From: Pseudomonas sp. PDNC002
GTDB lineage: Bacteria; Pseudomonadota; Gammaproteobacteria; Pseudomonadales; Pseudomonadaceae
Direction: 5' to 3'
Length of the DNA stretch: 64,000 nucleotides
Assembly (NCBI RefSeq): GCF_016919445.1
Contig: NZ_CP070356.1
Location: 1,123,501-1,187,500, forward strand
The notes under the pieces were generated by a model. The model saw only the letters and a list, made by a program, of their open reading frames with translations, was not told where the DNA came from and did no database searches. Shown piece after piece: positions 27,416 to 35,858 of this stretch. A program made the position numbers and the translations under genes. Every line of letters begins with the position of its first letter. Within the stretch, counting starts at the first letter, position 1.

Positions 27416-28075
27416 ATGACGCGACGCTTCGTAGTACCTGCCCTGCTCTTCGCGGGCACCCTGGCACTGGTCGGTTGTTCCAGCCAGAAGCCCGATTCCT
27501 CCCAGTTCTCCGGCTTCCTCGGCGACTACTCCCAGCTCAAACCCGCGGTTTCCCCCAGCGGCGAGCCGGTACTGCGCTGGATCGATCCGCAACTGAAGCT
27601 GCAGAACTACAGCTCGGTACTGGTCGAACGGCCGGTCTATTACCCACCGCCCAAACCCAGCGCCAATCTCGACCAGAAGACCCTCGATGAGATCCCGGAC
27701 TACCTCAAGCAGCAGGTCGAGCTGCAGCTGGGCAGCCGCTACCGCATCGTCCAGCAGGCCGACCGCGACACGCTGGTGCTGCGCACGGCGATCAGCGGCG
27801 TGGATGTCTCAAATGAAGGCCTGCATGCGTACGAGGTCATTCCGATCGCACTGGTCGTGGCGGCGACGTCCACCGCCATCGGCACGCGCGATCAGGACAC
27901 CGAGGTGTATGTGGAATTCGAAGCATTGGATGGCGCGACCAGCAAGCCGGTCGCCAAGGTGGTGCGCAAGGGCGCAGGCAAGACACTGGAGAACTCCAGT
28001 ACCCACCTGACCCTCGACGATCTGAAGCCGGTGCTCGACGGCTGGGCGCGCGACGCGGCCAACTTCAAGCCCTGA
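27416..28075 (+). CDS. DUF3313 family lipoprotein
   Basis: A 219-residue lipoprotein with lipobox LALVGC (cysteine at about residue 20). The mature part SSQKPDSSQFSGFLGDYSQLKP is the usual DUF3313 opening, and the C-terminal half (DTEVYVEFEALDGATSKPVAKVVRKGAGK) matches the same family. AAGGA lies 9 bases before the ATG at 27416. Single gene. The role of DUF3313 proteins is unknown; envelope location is sure from the signal. A perfect 14-bp inverted repeat follows at 28089. Confidence 0.85.
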   Translation: MTRRFVVPALLFAGTLALVGCSSQKPDSSQFSGFLGDYSQLKPAVSPSGEPVLRWIDPQLKLQNYSSVLVERPVYYPPPKPSANLDQKTLDEIPDYLKQQVELQLGSRYRIVQQADRDTLVLRTAISGVDVSNEGLHAYEVIPIALVVAATSTAIGTRDQDTEVYVEFEALDGATSKPVAKVVRKGAGKTLENSSTHLTLDDLKPVLDGWARDAANFKP

Positions 28076-28088
28076 CTTGTTGGCGTTC

Positions 28089-28121
28089 CGGAACCGGTGC
28101 GAGCCTGTCGCACCGGTTCCG
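28089..28121 (+). terminator. Perfect inverted repeat after the DUF3313 gene, probable terminator hairpin
   Basis: CGGAACCGGTGCGA and TCGCACCGGTTCCG pair perfectly (14 bp) around a 5-base loop, 14 bases after the stop codon. There is no T tract, so termination may need Rho or the hairpin may act in mRNA stability. Confidence 0.5.
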
Positions 28122-28262
28122 CACGCCTTGCCTGACCCAGCCCGCTGACGCGGAGGTACTCCCTGTACCCCTAGGTCGTTCAGGACATGGCGCATCCCGA
28201 ACATCCCGGCTCCCTGGCCATGCGTACGCCGTAACGGCTACGCGGTAGTCGAAATCGCTGGA

Positions 28263-28733
28263 TCAGTACCAGTTCGGATCGCTCTTGAGCTGATCATCGA
28301 GGATCCGCTTCACGTCGTCGTCCGGTTCACCGAGCCAGCGGAAGCTGGCGTGCTTGCTCGGCGACTTGTCTGCCGGCAGGTTCTCGGGAACCTTCACGTA
28401 CAACGCGTAGGCCTTGTCCTTGTCCCAGGTAAAGGCCACGTACAACCGATGGGCGCTGCAGTTGCTCGGCTCGCACAGCCCGCCCACCAGGAATTTGTCG
28501 CCCTGCTCGTCCACCGCCTGCATTGGCGTGGCCGTGCCGCTGAGGTTCATCACCCAGTCCGGCAGGCGGCTTTCGTCCTTGATCACCGATTGCCAGGTCT
28601 CGCGGTATTGCGGATCGCTGGCCACCAGTTCGTTGAGGCGGTACTGCGCGTCCTTGTCCGCCTCGGCGGCCAGGGCCTGGGCCCCGGCGCCGAGCAGGAA
28701 GAGTGACAGCAGCAGGTTGCGGGTAACGCTCAT
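28263..28733 (-). CDS. ivy: Ivy-type lysozyme inhibitor (inhibitor of vertebrate lysozyme)
   Basis: A 156-residue periplasmic protein with a signal peptide (residues 1-22, ending ALA-A). The Ivy family is recognised from QYRLNELVASDPQYRETWQSVIKDESRLPDWV, the cysteine-bounded loop CEPSNC (equivalent of CKPHDC in E. coli Ivy, which inserts in the lysozyme active site) and HRLYVAFTWDKDKAYALYVKVPE. The loop lacks the His of the E. coli form, so potency against C-type lysozyme cannot be taken for granted. GGAG precedes the ATG. It starts a leftward row of small envelope genes near algB. Confidence 0.85.
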   Translation of the reverse strand: MSVTRNLLLSLFLLGAGAQALAAEADKDAQYRLNELVASDPQYRETWQSVIKDESRLPDWVMNLSGTATPMQAVDEQGDKFLVGGLCEPSNCSAHRLYVAFTWDKDKAYALYVKVPENLPADKSPSKHASFRWLGEPDDDVKRILDDQLKSDPNWY

Positions 28734-28773
28734 CGCTACGCTCCTTGTTCCACTACAGGCTCTTCGATGGATA

Positions 28774-29085
<312 letters not shown>

Positions 29086-29394
29086 TCAGAACACCCAGCC
29101 GCTCTGGCGCGGGGCCACGGGCTGGGCTTGTGCCTGGGTCTGCGCCTGCGGAGCAGGCAGGACCTGGGCTTGATTCTGGGCAGGCTGCGGGTAGCGCGAC
29201 GCTTCGCGGTACAGGCCTGGCGCACTGGAGGCACTCGGGACGTAGGCAACCGGAGCATTGTTGGAAGCGTTCGCCACCTGCGAAGCCAACTGCACCTGGT
29301 TGATCAGCAACAGCAGAAGGGCGCCGGCGAAGAAGATCCGACTCCAGACATCGATACGCGCTACGTGCACTTGGCTGCTCATCCCATTGTCCAT
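29086..29394 (-). CDS. Small single-pass membrane protein, hypothetical
   Basis: A 102-residue protein with one hydrophobic helix (about residues 18-38, IFFAGALLLLLINQVQLASQ) and a Pro/Gln/Ala-rich tail containing AQTQAQAQ. AGGAG precedes the ATG at 29394. No family recognised. The upstream space is the most AT-rich stretch nearby (29520-29575), likely its promoter region. Codon use and the good ribosome site support a real gene. Confidence 0.65.
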   Translation of the reverse strand: MDNGMSSQVHVARIDVWSRIFFAGALLLLLINQVQLASQVANASNNAPVAYVPSASSAPGLYREASRYPQPAQNQAQVLPAPQAQTQAQAQPVAPRQSGWVF

Positions 29395-29668
29395 CTCGGC
29401 TCTCCTGCCCGTCGTCGGCCTTCTCATCGAACCTGGCTCGTACTCCTGCCGACCTGTTCGTACCGCCGCGGGTGGTTTGTTGACTGGCTTTGCTTAGGGA
29501 ATTGCACGCTGCATGCCAGTCTTGAAAATCAGTATTTTTCCTTATAAATCAATCATTTAAATCTTGTACTAACGTCCTTTCCAACTGCATCCTGCACGAT
29601 GGGTCGGGATTGGTCGTGCGATTTGCAATCCCGCGCCCCGGACACGTCCCTGTGTCCTGTGAACTAGG

Positions 29669-30103
29669 TCACTTGAGCGAATGCTTGAGCTGGCTCATCT
29701 GGTCGTGGCAAGCGCGCACCTTGGGCAATTCGGCGCGAAGCAAGGCCTGGGTTTCCGGGGTGCCCTTGTCCATGGCGTCCTCGAAGGCGTGCAGGATGCG
29801 ATCCTCGGCTTCCTCCAACTGCGCGACATACGTGGCGCCTTCATCACTGGCCAAGGTCGCGCGGGTGTCGGCGTAAACCTGGCGCAGCTTGCCCATCAGG
29901 GTGCCGCCGGTGGCGGGTTCGTCGTGGTTGGCGGCCACCTTGCCGGCCAGGGCGTTGATCACGTCCGTCTTGGCCTGGGCCATGGACTGGAACAACTGCT
30001 GCAGCCGCGCATCCTTCACTTCATGGATGGCATGTTGGTAGAAGCGTTGGCCATCGCGGGTGATCTCGATGAGTTCATTGAGCTGACTGGTTGTGCGGGT
30101 CAT
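29669..30103 (-). CDS. DUF2383 / PA2169-family four-helix-bundle protein
   Basis: A 144-residue, wholly helical cytoplasmic protein (LNELIEITRDGQRFYQHAIHEVKD at the start, HDEPATGGTLMGKLRQVYADTRA mid-protein, LRAELPKVRACHDQMSQLKHSL at the end). This is the PA2169/DUF2383 ferritin-like bundle. The ATG at 30103 overlaps the stop of the BON-domain gene upstream as ATGA, so the two are coupled. Members are often associated with stress; function unknown. Confidence 0.85.
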   Translation of the reverse strand: MTRTTSQLNELIEITRDGQRFYQHAIHEVKDARLQQLFQSMAQAKTDVINALAGKVAANHDEPATGGTLMGKLRQVYADTRATLASDEGATYVAQLEEAEDRILHAFEDAMDKGTPETQALLRAELPKVRACHDQMSQLKHSLK

Positions 30104-30990
30104 GACAGGTACTCCTGCTGGGAAGGGTGGGATCGTTGGGCGGCCTGTCCGGCCACCTTCAGCGCGGTGGCGTCCACCTCTCGCACACCACGGGTCTTGC
30201 GTGCTGACTCGATCAATTGCTGGCGCTCGTCGGCGGTGGGCACCTGGCCGCTCAGCGTCACCACTCCGTCGCGGGTGGAAACGCCGATGGACAGCCCCTC
30301 CAGGGCATGGGCGGCGAGGATGCCCGCCTTGATCTGGCTGGTGATCCAGGCGTCGCTGACAGCGGCCTGGGCGTCACCGACGGATTTCTCCATCTTCTGC
30401 GTGGAGGCCGCGTCCGGATCGACTTTCAGGCGGTTATCCACAGAGGTCACGCCTTCGGTCTGCGCGGCGAGATGCTCGGCTTGCTGGCTGATCTCCTCGC
30501 TGCTGGCGGTCCCTTCGAGGGTGACGGCACCGGCATGACTGGAGACCTTGATGTCCAGGCCGGCGCCCTTCTTCTCCAGCAGCAACTTGGATTTCACCTT
30601 TGCGGCCAGGGTCGCGTCGTCCCAACGCTGCACGACACCGCCTTCCTTGGGCGTCGCCTGCTGGTCCGCACCTGCCAGGGCGGCATCCACGCCCAACTGG
30701 TTATCCACAGCGCCGATGCCTTCGACGCTTCCGGCGATCTGGCCGGCCAATACCTTCTGTTCCTCGCTGGCCACCGCGCCGGTGAGCTGCGCACGACCGT
30801 TCTCCACATCCACCTTGATCGAATAGGGCTTGAGTTCGCGATTGAGGTTGATCGCCGTCCAGATCGAACCTTCCTGGCGGGCTTCGGCCAACTGCGCGGA
30901 CAACCCCGCATCAGCGGCATGACTGGCCACGGGCTGCAGGGCGAGCAGCGTGGAACCCAGGGCCAGGGCAAGGATCTTCGGGTGCGGCAT
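30100..30990 (-). CDS. Triple BON-domain periplasmic protein (OsmY-like)
   Basis: A 296-residue exported protein with a signal peptide ending SHA-A. Three BON modules are visible: first ending SVEGIGAVDNQL, second containing VSSHAGAVTLEGTASSEE and VDNRLKV, third with VSTRDGVVTLSGQVPTADE and REVDATALKV. BON proteins are thought to bind lipid and stabilise the envelope under osmotic stress. I chose the ATG at 30990 (GGAG upstream); an ATG at 31005 is also possible. Coupled to the DUF2383 gene. It carries exact DnaA boxes at 30434 and 30701, both spelling V-D-N. Divergent from algB. Confidence 0.85.
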   Translation of the reverse strand: MPHPKILALALGSTLLALQPVASHAADAGLSAQLAEARQEGSIWTAINLNRELKPYSIKVDVENGRAQLTGAVASEEQKVLAGQIAGSVEGIGAVDNQLGVDAALAGADQQATPKEGGVVQRWDDATLAAKVKSKLLLEKKGAGLDIKVSSHAGAVTLEGTASSEEISQQAEHLAAQTEGVTSVDNRLKVDPDAASTQKMEKSVGDAQAAVSDAWITSQIKAGILAAHALEGLSIGVSTRDGVVTLSGQVPTADERQQLIESARKTRGVREVDATALKVAGQAAQRSHPSQQEYLS

Positions 30991-31213
30991 GGCGGTCTCC
31001 GTCATCGGTGTTACCTGGAGATTTCGCAAGCACCGTGCCAGGCTTTTTCATGACTGAAACTCTTTACTATTCAAACACTTGGGACTAATTAGCGTCCCTT
31101 GTGGGTGTGCACCCTGCCCGATAGCCCTGACAGATTCTTGCAACTTGCACGAGAATCGCTGGACTAAGGAAAATCCCACCCTTCACAAACGATTCATAAC
31201 GAGGAAATGCTGA

Positions 31214-32560
31214 ATGGACGCAACGCCTGAACAACAAGGCCGCATCCTTCTGGTCGATGACGAGTCCGCCATCCTGCGCTCGTTCCGCTACTGCCTGGAG
31301 GACGAGGGCTATAGCGTCGCGACCGCCAGCAGCGCGCAACAGGCGGAAAACCTGCTGCAGCGCCAGGTATTCGATCTCTGCTTCCTCGATCTGCGCCTGG
31401 GCGACGACAACGGTCTTGATGTGCTGGCGCAAATGCGCGTGCAGGCGCCCTGGATGCGCGTGGTGATCGTCACCGCGCATTCGGCGGTGGACACCGCGGT
31501 AGACGCGATGCAGGCCGGCGCCGCCGACTACCTGGTGAAACCCTGCAGTCCCGACCAGTTGCGCCTGGCCGCCGCCAAGCAACTGGAAGTGCGCCAGCTG
31601 ACCGCACGGATCGAGGCGCTGGAAGGCGAAATGCGCAAACAGGGCGATGTTCTCGAATCCCACAGCCCGGCCATGGCCGCTGTGCTGGAAACCGCGCGCC
31701 AGGTGGCGGGCACCGACGCCAACATCCTCATCCTCGGCGAGTCGGGCTCCGGCAAGGGCGAGCTGGCACGGGCCATCCACGGCTGGAGCAAGCGGGCGAA
31801 GAAATCCTGCGTGACCATCAACTGCCCCTCGCTGTCCGCCGAACTGATGGAAAGCGAGCTGTTCGGGCATAGCCGCGGGGCCTTCACCGGCGCTACCGAG
31901 AACACCCTGGGGCGGATCAGCCAAGCTGATGGCGGAACGCTGTTCCTCGACGAGATCGGCGACTTCCCCATCACGTTGCAACCAAAACTGCTGCGTTTCA
32001 TCCAGGACAAGGAATACGAGCGCGTCGGCGATCCGGTCACCCGCAATGCCGACGTGCGCATTCTCGCCGCCACCAACCGCGACCTTGCCGGCATGGTCGC
32101 CCAGGGCACCTTCCGCGAGGACCTGCTCTATCGCCTGAACGTGATCGTGCTGAACCTGCCGCCGCTGCGCGAGCGCGCCGAGGACATCATCGGACTTGCC
32201 GAACGCTTCCTTGCCCGCTTCGTGAAGGACTATGGCCGTCCGGCGCGGGGGTTCACCGAGGAGGCCCGAGCCCTGCTGCGGCGCTACAACTGGCCGGGCA
32301 ACGTCCGCGAACTGCGCAATGTCATCGAACGTGCAAGCATCATTTGCAATCAGGAGCTCATCTGCATCGAGCAACTGGCTATCGGTGAACAGACCACCAG
32401 CAGCGCGCCGCGCATCGGTGAAGCCATGAGCCTGGAGGAGCTGGAAAGAGCCCACATCGCCGCCGTCATGGCCTCCAGCACTACCCTCGACCAGGCAGCC
32501 AAGACGCTGGGGATCGACGCCTCCACCCTGTATCGCAAGCGCAAGCAGTACAGCCTGTGA
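31214..32560 (+). CDS. algB: NtrC-type response regulator AlgB
   Basis: A 448-residue two-component regulator. The receiver domain has acidic pocket D15/D16 and phospho-acceptor D59 (LDLRLGDD). The sigma-54-type AAA+ core holds Walker A GESGSGKGE, the ESELFGHSRGAFTGA loop and GGTLFLDEIGD. The C-terminal helix-turn-helix is LDQAAKTLGIDASTLYRKRKQ. In P. aeruginosa AlgB with KinB controls alginate and virulence genes and can act without phosphorylation. GAGGA precedes the ATG. The stop overlaps the kinB start (GTGA). Divergent from the BON-domain operon. Confidence 0.95.
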   Translation: MDATPEQQGRILLVDDESAILRSFRYCLEDEGYSVATASSAQQAENLLQRQVFDLCFLDLRLGDDNGLDVLAQMRVQAPWMRVVIVTAHSAVDTAVDAMQAGAADYLVKPCSPDQLRLAAAKQLEVRQLTARIEALEGEMRKQGDVLESHSPAMAAVLETARQVAGTDANILILGESGSGKGELARAIHGWSKRAKKSCVTINCPSLSAELMESELFGHSRGAFTGATENTLGRISQADGGTLFLDEIGDFPITLQPKLLRFIQDKEYERVGDPVTRNADVRILAATNRDLAGMVAQGTFREDLLYRLNVIVLNLPPLRERAEDIIGLAERFLARFVKDYGRPARGFTEEARALLRRYNWPGNVRELRNVIERASIICNQELICIEQLAIGEQTTSSAPRIGEAMSLEELERAHIAAVMASSTTLDQAAKTLGIDASTLYRKRKQYSL

Positions 32561-34350
32561 ATCTGCCGATCCCGATGACGTTGCGCACGAGGCTGTTCCT
32601 CAGCATCTCCGCGCTCATCACGGTCGCACTCATCGGTCTGCTCCTTGGGCTGTTCAGCGTGGTGCTGACAGGCCGCGAACAGGCACGGCTGATACAACAC
32701 AACTTCGCCACCATCGAAGTCAGCCAGCACCTACGCCAGGCACTGGGCGACGAACTGGTGCAGGTGCTCAGCGCGAATCCCAACCCCGAGCGCCTGGAAC
32801 AGGCGCGGACTCATTTCGCCGAGGCGGTGGAGCGCGGGAGGGAACTGGCGCGCGATGGCAGCGACCGCCAGGCGATGCTGGAAATCGCCGACGCCCATCG
32901 GCTATTCATCGACGCCATCGACACCCCCGGACCGGGCCGACCGGAATTGCTCGAAGACAGCGACCTCAGTCGCAGCCTCGACGTGGTGCGCAGTCGCCTG
33001 CTGGCGCTGCACCAGCGGGCGATGGACAACATCAGCGCGGACGAAAGTGCCTCCCGTAACCGTGCGCTGCTGATCAGCAGCCTGCTCGGCCTGATCGGCA
33101 TCGCCATCCTGGTGGTCGGTTTCTTCACGGCGCACAGCATCGCGCGGCGCTTCGGGGCACCCATCGAAACCCTGGCCAAGGCCGCGGACAAGATCGGCCA
33201 GGGCGAATTCGACGTTACCCTGCCGGTGTCCGGCGTGGCGGAAATGTCCTCCCTGAGTCGCCGCTTCGGCCTGATGGCGGAGGCATTGCGGCTGTACCGG
33301 GCGAGCAACACCGAGGCCCTTGGCTCCGGGCGCCGGCGCCTGCTGGCGGTGCTCGACAGCATCGACGACGGCCTGGTGATCCTCGATCGCAACGGTCGCA
33401 TCGAGCACGCCAACCCGGTGGCCACGCGCCAGCTGTTCTCCCACAGCGATCCCCATGGCCAGGAACTGGGCGCCCTGCTGAACAACCCCGAACTGACCCA
33501 GGCCGTGCAGCGCGTCCTCAGCGGCAATCTCCTGGAGGAGACTCCGCAGGATCTGGTGGTGGAAGTGGATGGCGAAAGCCGCCTGCTGACCTGGGGCATG
33601 TCGCCGGTCAGCCATGATGACGGACGCAACATCGGCGCGGTGATGGTGGTGCGCGACGTCACCGAGCAGCGCGCCTTCGAGCGGGTGCGCAACGATTTTG
33701 TCCTGCGCGCCTCCCACGAACTGCGTACCCCGATGACCGGGATGCACATGGCCTTCGGGTTGCTCGCCGAGCGCCTCAAGTTCGCCGACGATTCCCGCGA
33801 GCGCGACCTGATCCGAACCGTGGACGAGGAAATGCATCGCCTCGTCCGCCTGATCAACGACCTGCTGAACTTCTCCCGCTACCAGAGCGGTACGCAGAAG
33901 CTCGAGCTGCACCTGTGCGACGTCAGTGACCTGCTGCGCCAGGCGCACCAGCGCTTCGTCGGGCCGGCGCAGGGCAAGCAGGTGGCGTTGGAACTCGAGA
34001 TCGCAGACGGCCTGCCACCGATCAACATCGACCGTACCCAGATCGAGCGTGTGCTGGACAACCTCATCGGTAACGCGCTGCGCCACACACCCGAGGGCGG
34101 CACCATCCGCCTGCAGGCACGTTGCCAGGAAGAACGGGTAGCGATTGCCGTGGAAGACAGCGGCGATGGCATCCCGCTCAGCCAGCAGGGGCGCATCTTC
34201 GAACCCTTCGTACAGGTTGGGCGCAAGAAAGGTGGCGTCGGCCTGGGCCTGGCGCTATGCCGGGAAATCGTCCAGCTGCACGGCGGGCGCATCGCCCTGC
34301 GTTCGCAACAGGGCAAGGGCTCGCGCTTCTACCTGCTGCTGCCGGTTTAA
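32557..34350 (+). CDS. kinB: Sensor histidine kinase KinB
   Basis: A 597-residue inner-membrane kinase. Two membrane helices (about residues 10-35 and 168-190) frame a periplasmic sensor; then come HAMP, PAS (LLAVLDSIDDGLVILDRNGRIEHAN), HisKA with the phosphorylated histidine H387 in RASHELRTP, and the ATPase domain (N-box NLIGNALRHTPEG, G1 DSGDGIP, G2 KGGVGLGLAL). In P. aeruginosa KinB works on AlgB both as kinase and phosphatase. The GTG start at 32557 overlaps the algB stop; an ATG at 32575 is an alternative. Its stop overlaps that of the convergent ampDh2 by 4 bp. Confidence 0.95.
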   Translation: MNLPIPMTLRTRLFLSISALITVALIGLLLGLFSVVLTGREQARLIQHNFATIEVSQHLRQALGDELVQVLSANPNPERLEQARTHFAEAVERGRELARDGSDRQAMLEIADAHRLFIDAIDTPGPGRPELLEDSDLSRSLDVVRSRLLALHQRAMDNISADESASRNRALLISSLLGLIGIAILVVGFFTAHSIARRFGAPIETLAKAADKIGQGEFDVTLPVSGVAEMSSLSRRFGLMAEALRLYRASNTEALGSGRRRLLAVLDSIDDGLVILDRNGRIEHANPVATRQLFSHSDPHGQELGALLNNPELTQAVQRVLSGNLLEETPQDLVVEVDGESRLLTWGMSPVSHDDGRNIGAVMVVRDVTEQRAFERVRNDFVLRASHELRTPMTGMHMAFGLLAERLKFADDSRERDLIRTVDEEMHRLVRLINDLLNFSRYQSGTQKLELHLCDVSDLLRQAHQRFVGPAQGKQVALELEIADGLPPINIDRTQIERVLDNLIGNALRHTPEGGTIRLQARCQEERVAIAVEDSGDGIPLSQQGRIFEPFVQVGRKKGGVGLGLALCREIVQLHGGRIALRSQQGKGSRFYLLLPV

Positions 34351-35129
34351 GAAGTCGGTACGGCCAGCAGCAGCGCGGCGGTTTCCAGGTCCGGCTCACC
34401 ATCGAAGCGCGCCGGGCGGAAGCGCATCTGGAACGCGGCGATCACATTGCGCGTTTCCTCGTCCATCACCCCATTGAGCGGCACGGCATAACCGTGGCGC
34501 GCCAGCTGCTGCTGGAACCAGCCCGGTGCCGGCAGTTGGCCGTTCAATTCGGCCAGTCGGCGTGACAGCTCGCCCGGCTTGGGCCAGGGAATCAATCCGG
34601 CGTCGGCCAGCTTCTTCCAGGGGAACAGCGGACCCGGATCAACCTTGCGCTGCGGGGCGATATCGCTGTGGCCGAGGATGTGTTCCGGGGTGATGCCCTG
34701 GCGCTTGGTGATGTCCTTGAGCAAGGCGATCAGCGCGTCGATCTGCGCGTCCGGATAGGGATACCAGATCTTGCCGCTGGGGGTACTGCGGTAGCCGGGA
34801 TTCACCAGCTCGATGCCGATGGACGTGGAATTCAGCCAGGTCCGACCCTGCCATTCGCTGGCGCCGGCGTGCCAGGCGCGGCGGTTCTCGTCCACCAACT
34901 GGTAGATGGTCGCCGGGGTGTCGCCGATCAGGTAATGCGCACTCACCTCGCCATGGGTCAGCAGCGCCAGCGAGCGCGGCAGGTCCGCCGAGGTGTAATG
35001 GACGATGACGTACTGGATGCGGCTGTCCTGGTTTCTGGACACGTGCTCGCGGTCGATCTGCAGGCCCTTGTCGGCGCAACCGGCGAGCAGTGTGGCGAAC
35101 AGGAAGAAGGTCAGGACACGCAGAGTCAT
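34347..35129 (-). CDS. ampDh2: N-acetylmuramoyl-L-alanine amidase AmpDh2
   Basis: A 260-residue lipoprotein (lipobox LLAGC). The Amidase_2 domain (about residues 38-180) shows zinc-ligand histidines in VIVHYTS and HILGHSDIAPQRKVDPGPLFPW, with WHAGASEW in between. A peptidoglycan-binding domain follows (HGYAVPLNGVMDEETRNVIAAFQMRFRP). It cleaves the bond between MurNAc and L-alanine in periplasmic muropeptides and murein, affecting AmpC induction in P. aeruginosa. Start ATG at 35129 (signal begins there). It shares 4 bp with the end of kinB, tail to tail. Confidence 0.92.
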   Translation of the reverse strand: MTLRVLTFFLFATLLAGCADKGLQIDREHVSRNQDSRIQYVIVHYTSADLPRSLALLTHGEVSAHYLIGDTPATIYQLVDENRRAWHAGASEWQGRTWLNSTSIGIELVNPGYRSTPSGKIWYPYPDAQIDALIALLKDITKRQGITPEHILGHSDIAPQRKVDPGPLFPWKKLADAGLIPWPKPGELSRRLAELNGQLPAPGWFQQQLARHGYAVPLNGVMDEETRNVIAAFQMRFRPARFDGEPDLETAALLLAVPTS

Positions 35130-35151
35130 GGCGGTTCTCAAGGCGAGAGCA

Positions 35152-35739
35152 TCAGGCGGCGATGTGCAGGAAGCTGCGCACGTTCTGCAGGAGCATGTTC
35201 ACACTGAGCATGATCAGCAGCATGCCGGCCAGGCGTTCCACGGCCATCAAGCCACGCGGGCCGAGGAAGCGCTGCAGGAAGGCCGCCTGCATCAGAATGA
35301 AGGCTGTCGCGGCCCAGGCCAGGATCACCGCCAGATACAGCTCCCACAAGGGACCAGTGTAGGTGCTGCGCAGGGTGATCAGCATCGCCAGCGCGGAAGG
35401 CCCGGCCACCGCCGGCGTGGCCAGCGGGACGAACAGCGGTTCGTTGTCCGGCATGTCGCCCAGTACGCCCTGAGGCGTGGGAAATATCAGGCGCATGGCG
35501 ACCACGAACAGAATGATTCCGCCGGCGATGCCCGTGGCCTCCTTGGACAGCCCCAGCCCGGTAAGGATGTGCTCGCCCAGGGTAAGGAACAGCAACAGCA
35601 GGCCCAAGGCGAACAGCAGCTCGCGCAGTGCCACCTTCAGGCGGCGCTCAGCCGGAACTGACTTGAGGGCGGCAAGGAAGACGGCGATGTTGCCGAACGG
35701 GTCGGTGATCAGAAAGATCAGGATGGCGACGCCGAGCAT
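35152..35739 (-). CDS. MarC-family integral membrane protein
   Basis: A 195-residue membrane protein with about six hydrophobic segments and the family landmarks DPFGNIAVFLAALKSVPAERR and PLATPAVAGPSALAMLITL. Despite the name, MarC proteins are not shown to act in drug resistance; function unknown. It stands 22 bp upstream of ampDh2 on the same strand and may be co-transcribed. Its upstream space (35740-35858) leads directly to glmU and contains three DnaA box-like sites. Confidence 0.9.
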   Translation of the reverse strand: MLGVAILIFLITDPFGNIAVFLAALKSVPAERRLKVALRELLFALGLLLLFLTLGEHILTGLGLSKEATGIAGGIILFVVAMRLIFPTPQGVLGDMPDNEPLFVPLATPAVAGPSALAMLITLRSTYTGPLWELYLAVILAWAATAFILMQAAFLQRFLGPRGLMAVERLAGMLLIMLSVNMLLQNVRSFLHIAA

Positions 35740-35816
35740 GACCGGGAAAACTCCAACGAAAACGAGCTCCCCTCACGAATGTTGGGCAGCTTGTGGATAA
35801 CGGAAAGACGCTTGCA

Positions 35817-35844
35817 CCTTGTGGATAGAAATTTATCCACAAGG
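35817..35844. repeat. Palindrome built from two DnaA boxes
   Basis: CCTTGTGGATA-GAAATT-TATCCACAAGG, perfect 11-bp arms around a 6-base loop. It contains TGTGGATAG (35820-35828, one mismatch) and the exact box TTATCCACA (35833-35841), and a third exact box lies at 35792-35800. It lies 15 bp after the glmU stop codon; it may also act as a terminator hairpin, although no T tract follows on the minus strand. Confidence 0.8.
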
Positions 35845-35858
35845 TGGAGGCTTGTGCA

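Noticed and set aside
27101-27592. A minus-strand frame in the 26.8-27.4 kb gap
   Set aside because: Overlaps the start of the DUF3313 lipoprotein gene, has no ribosome site and no family resemblance.
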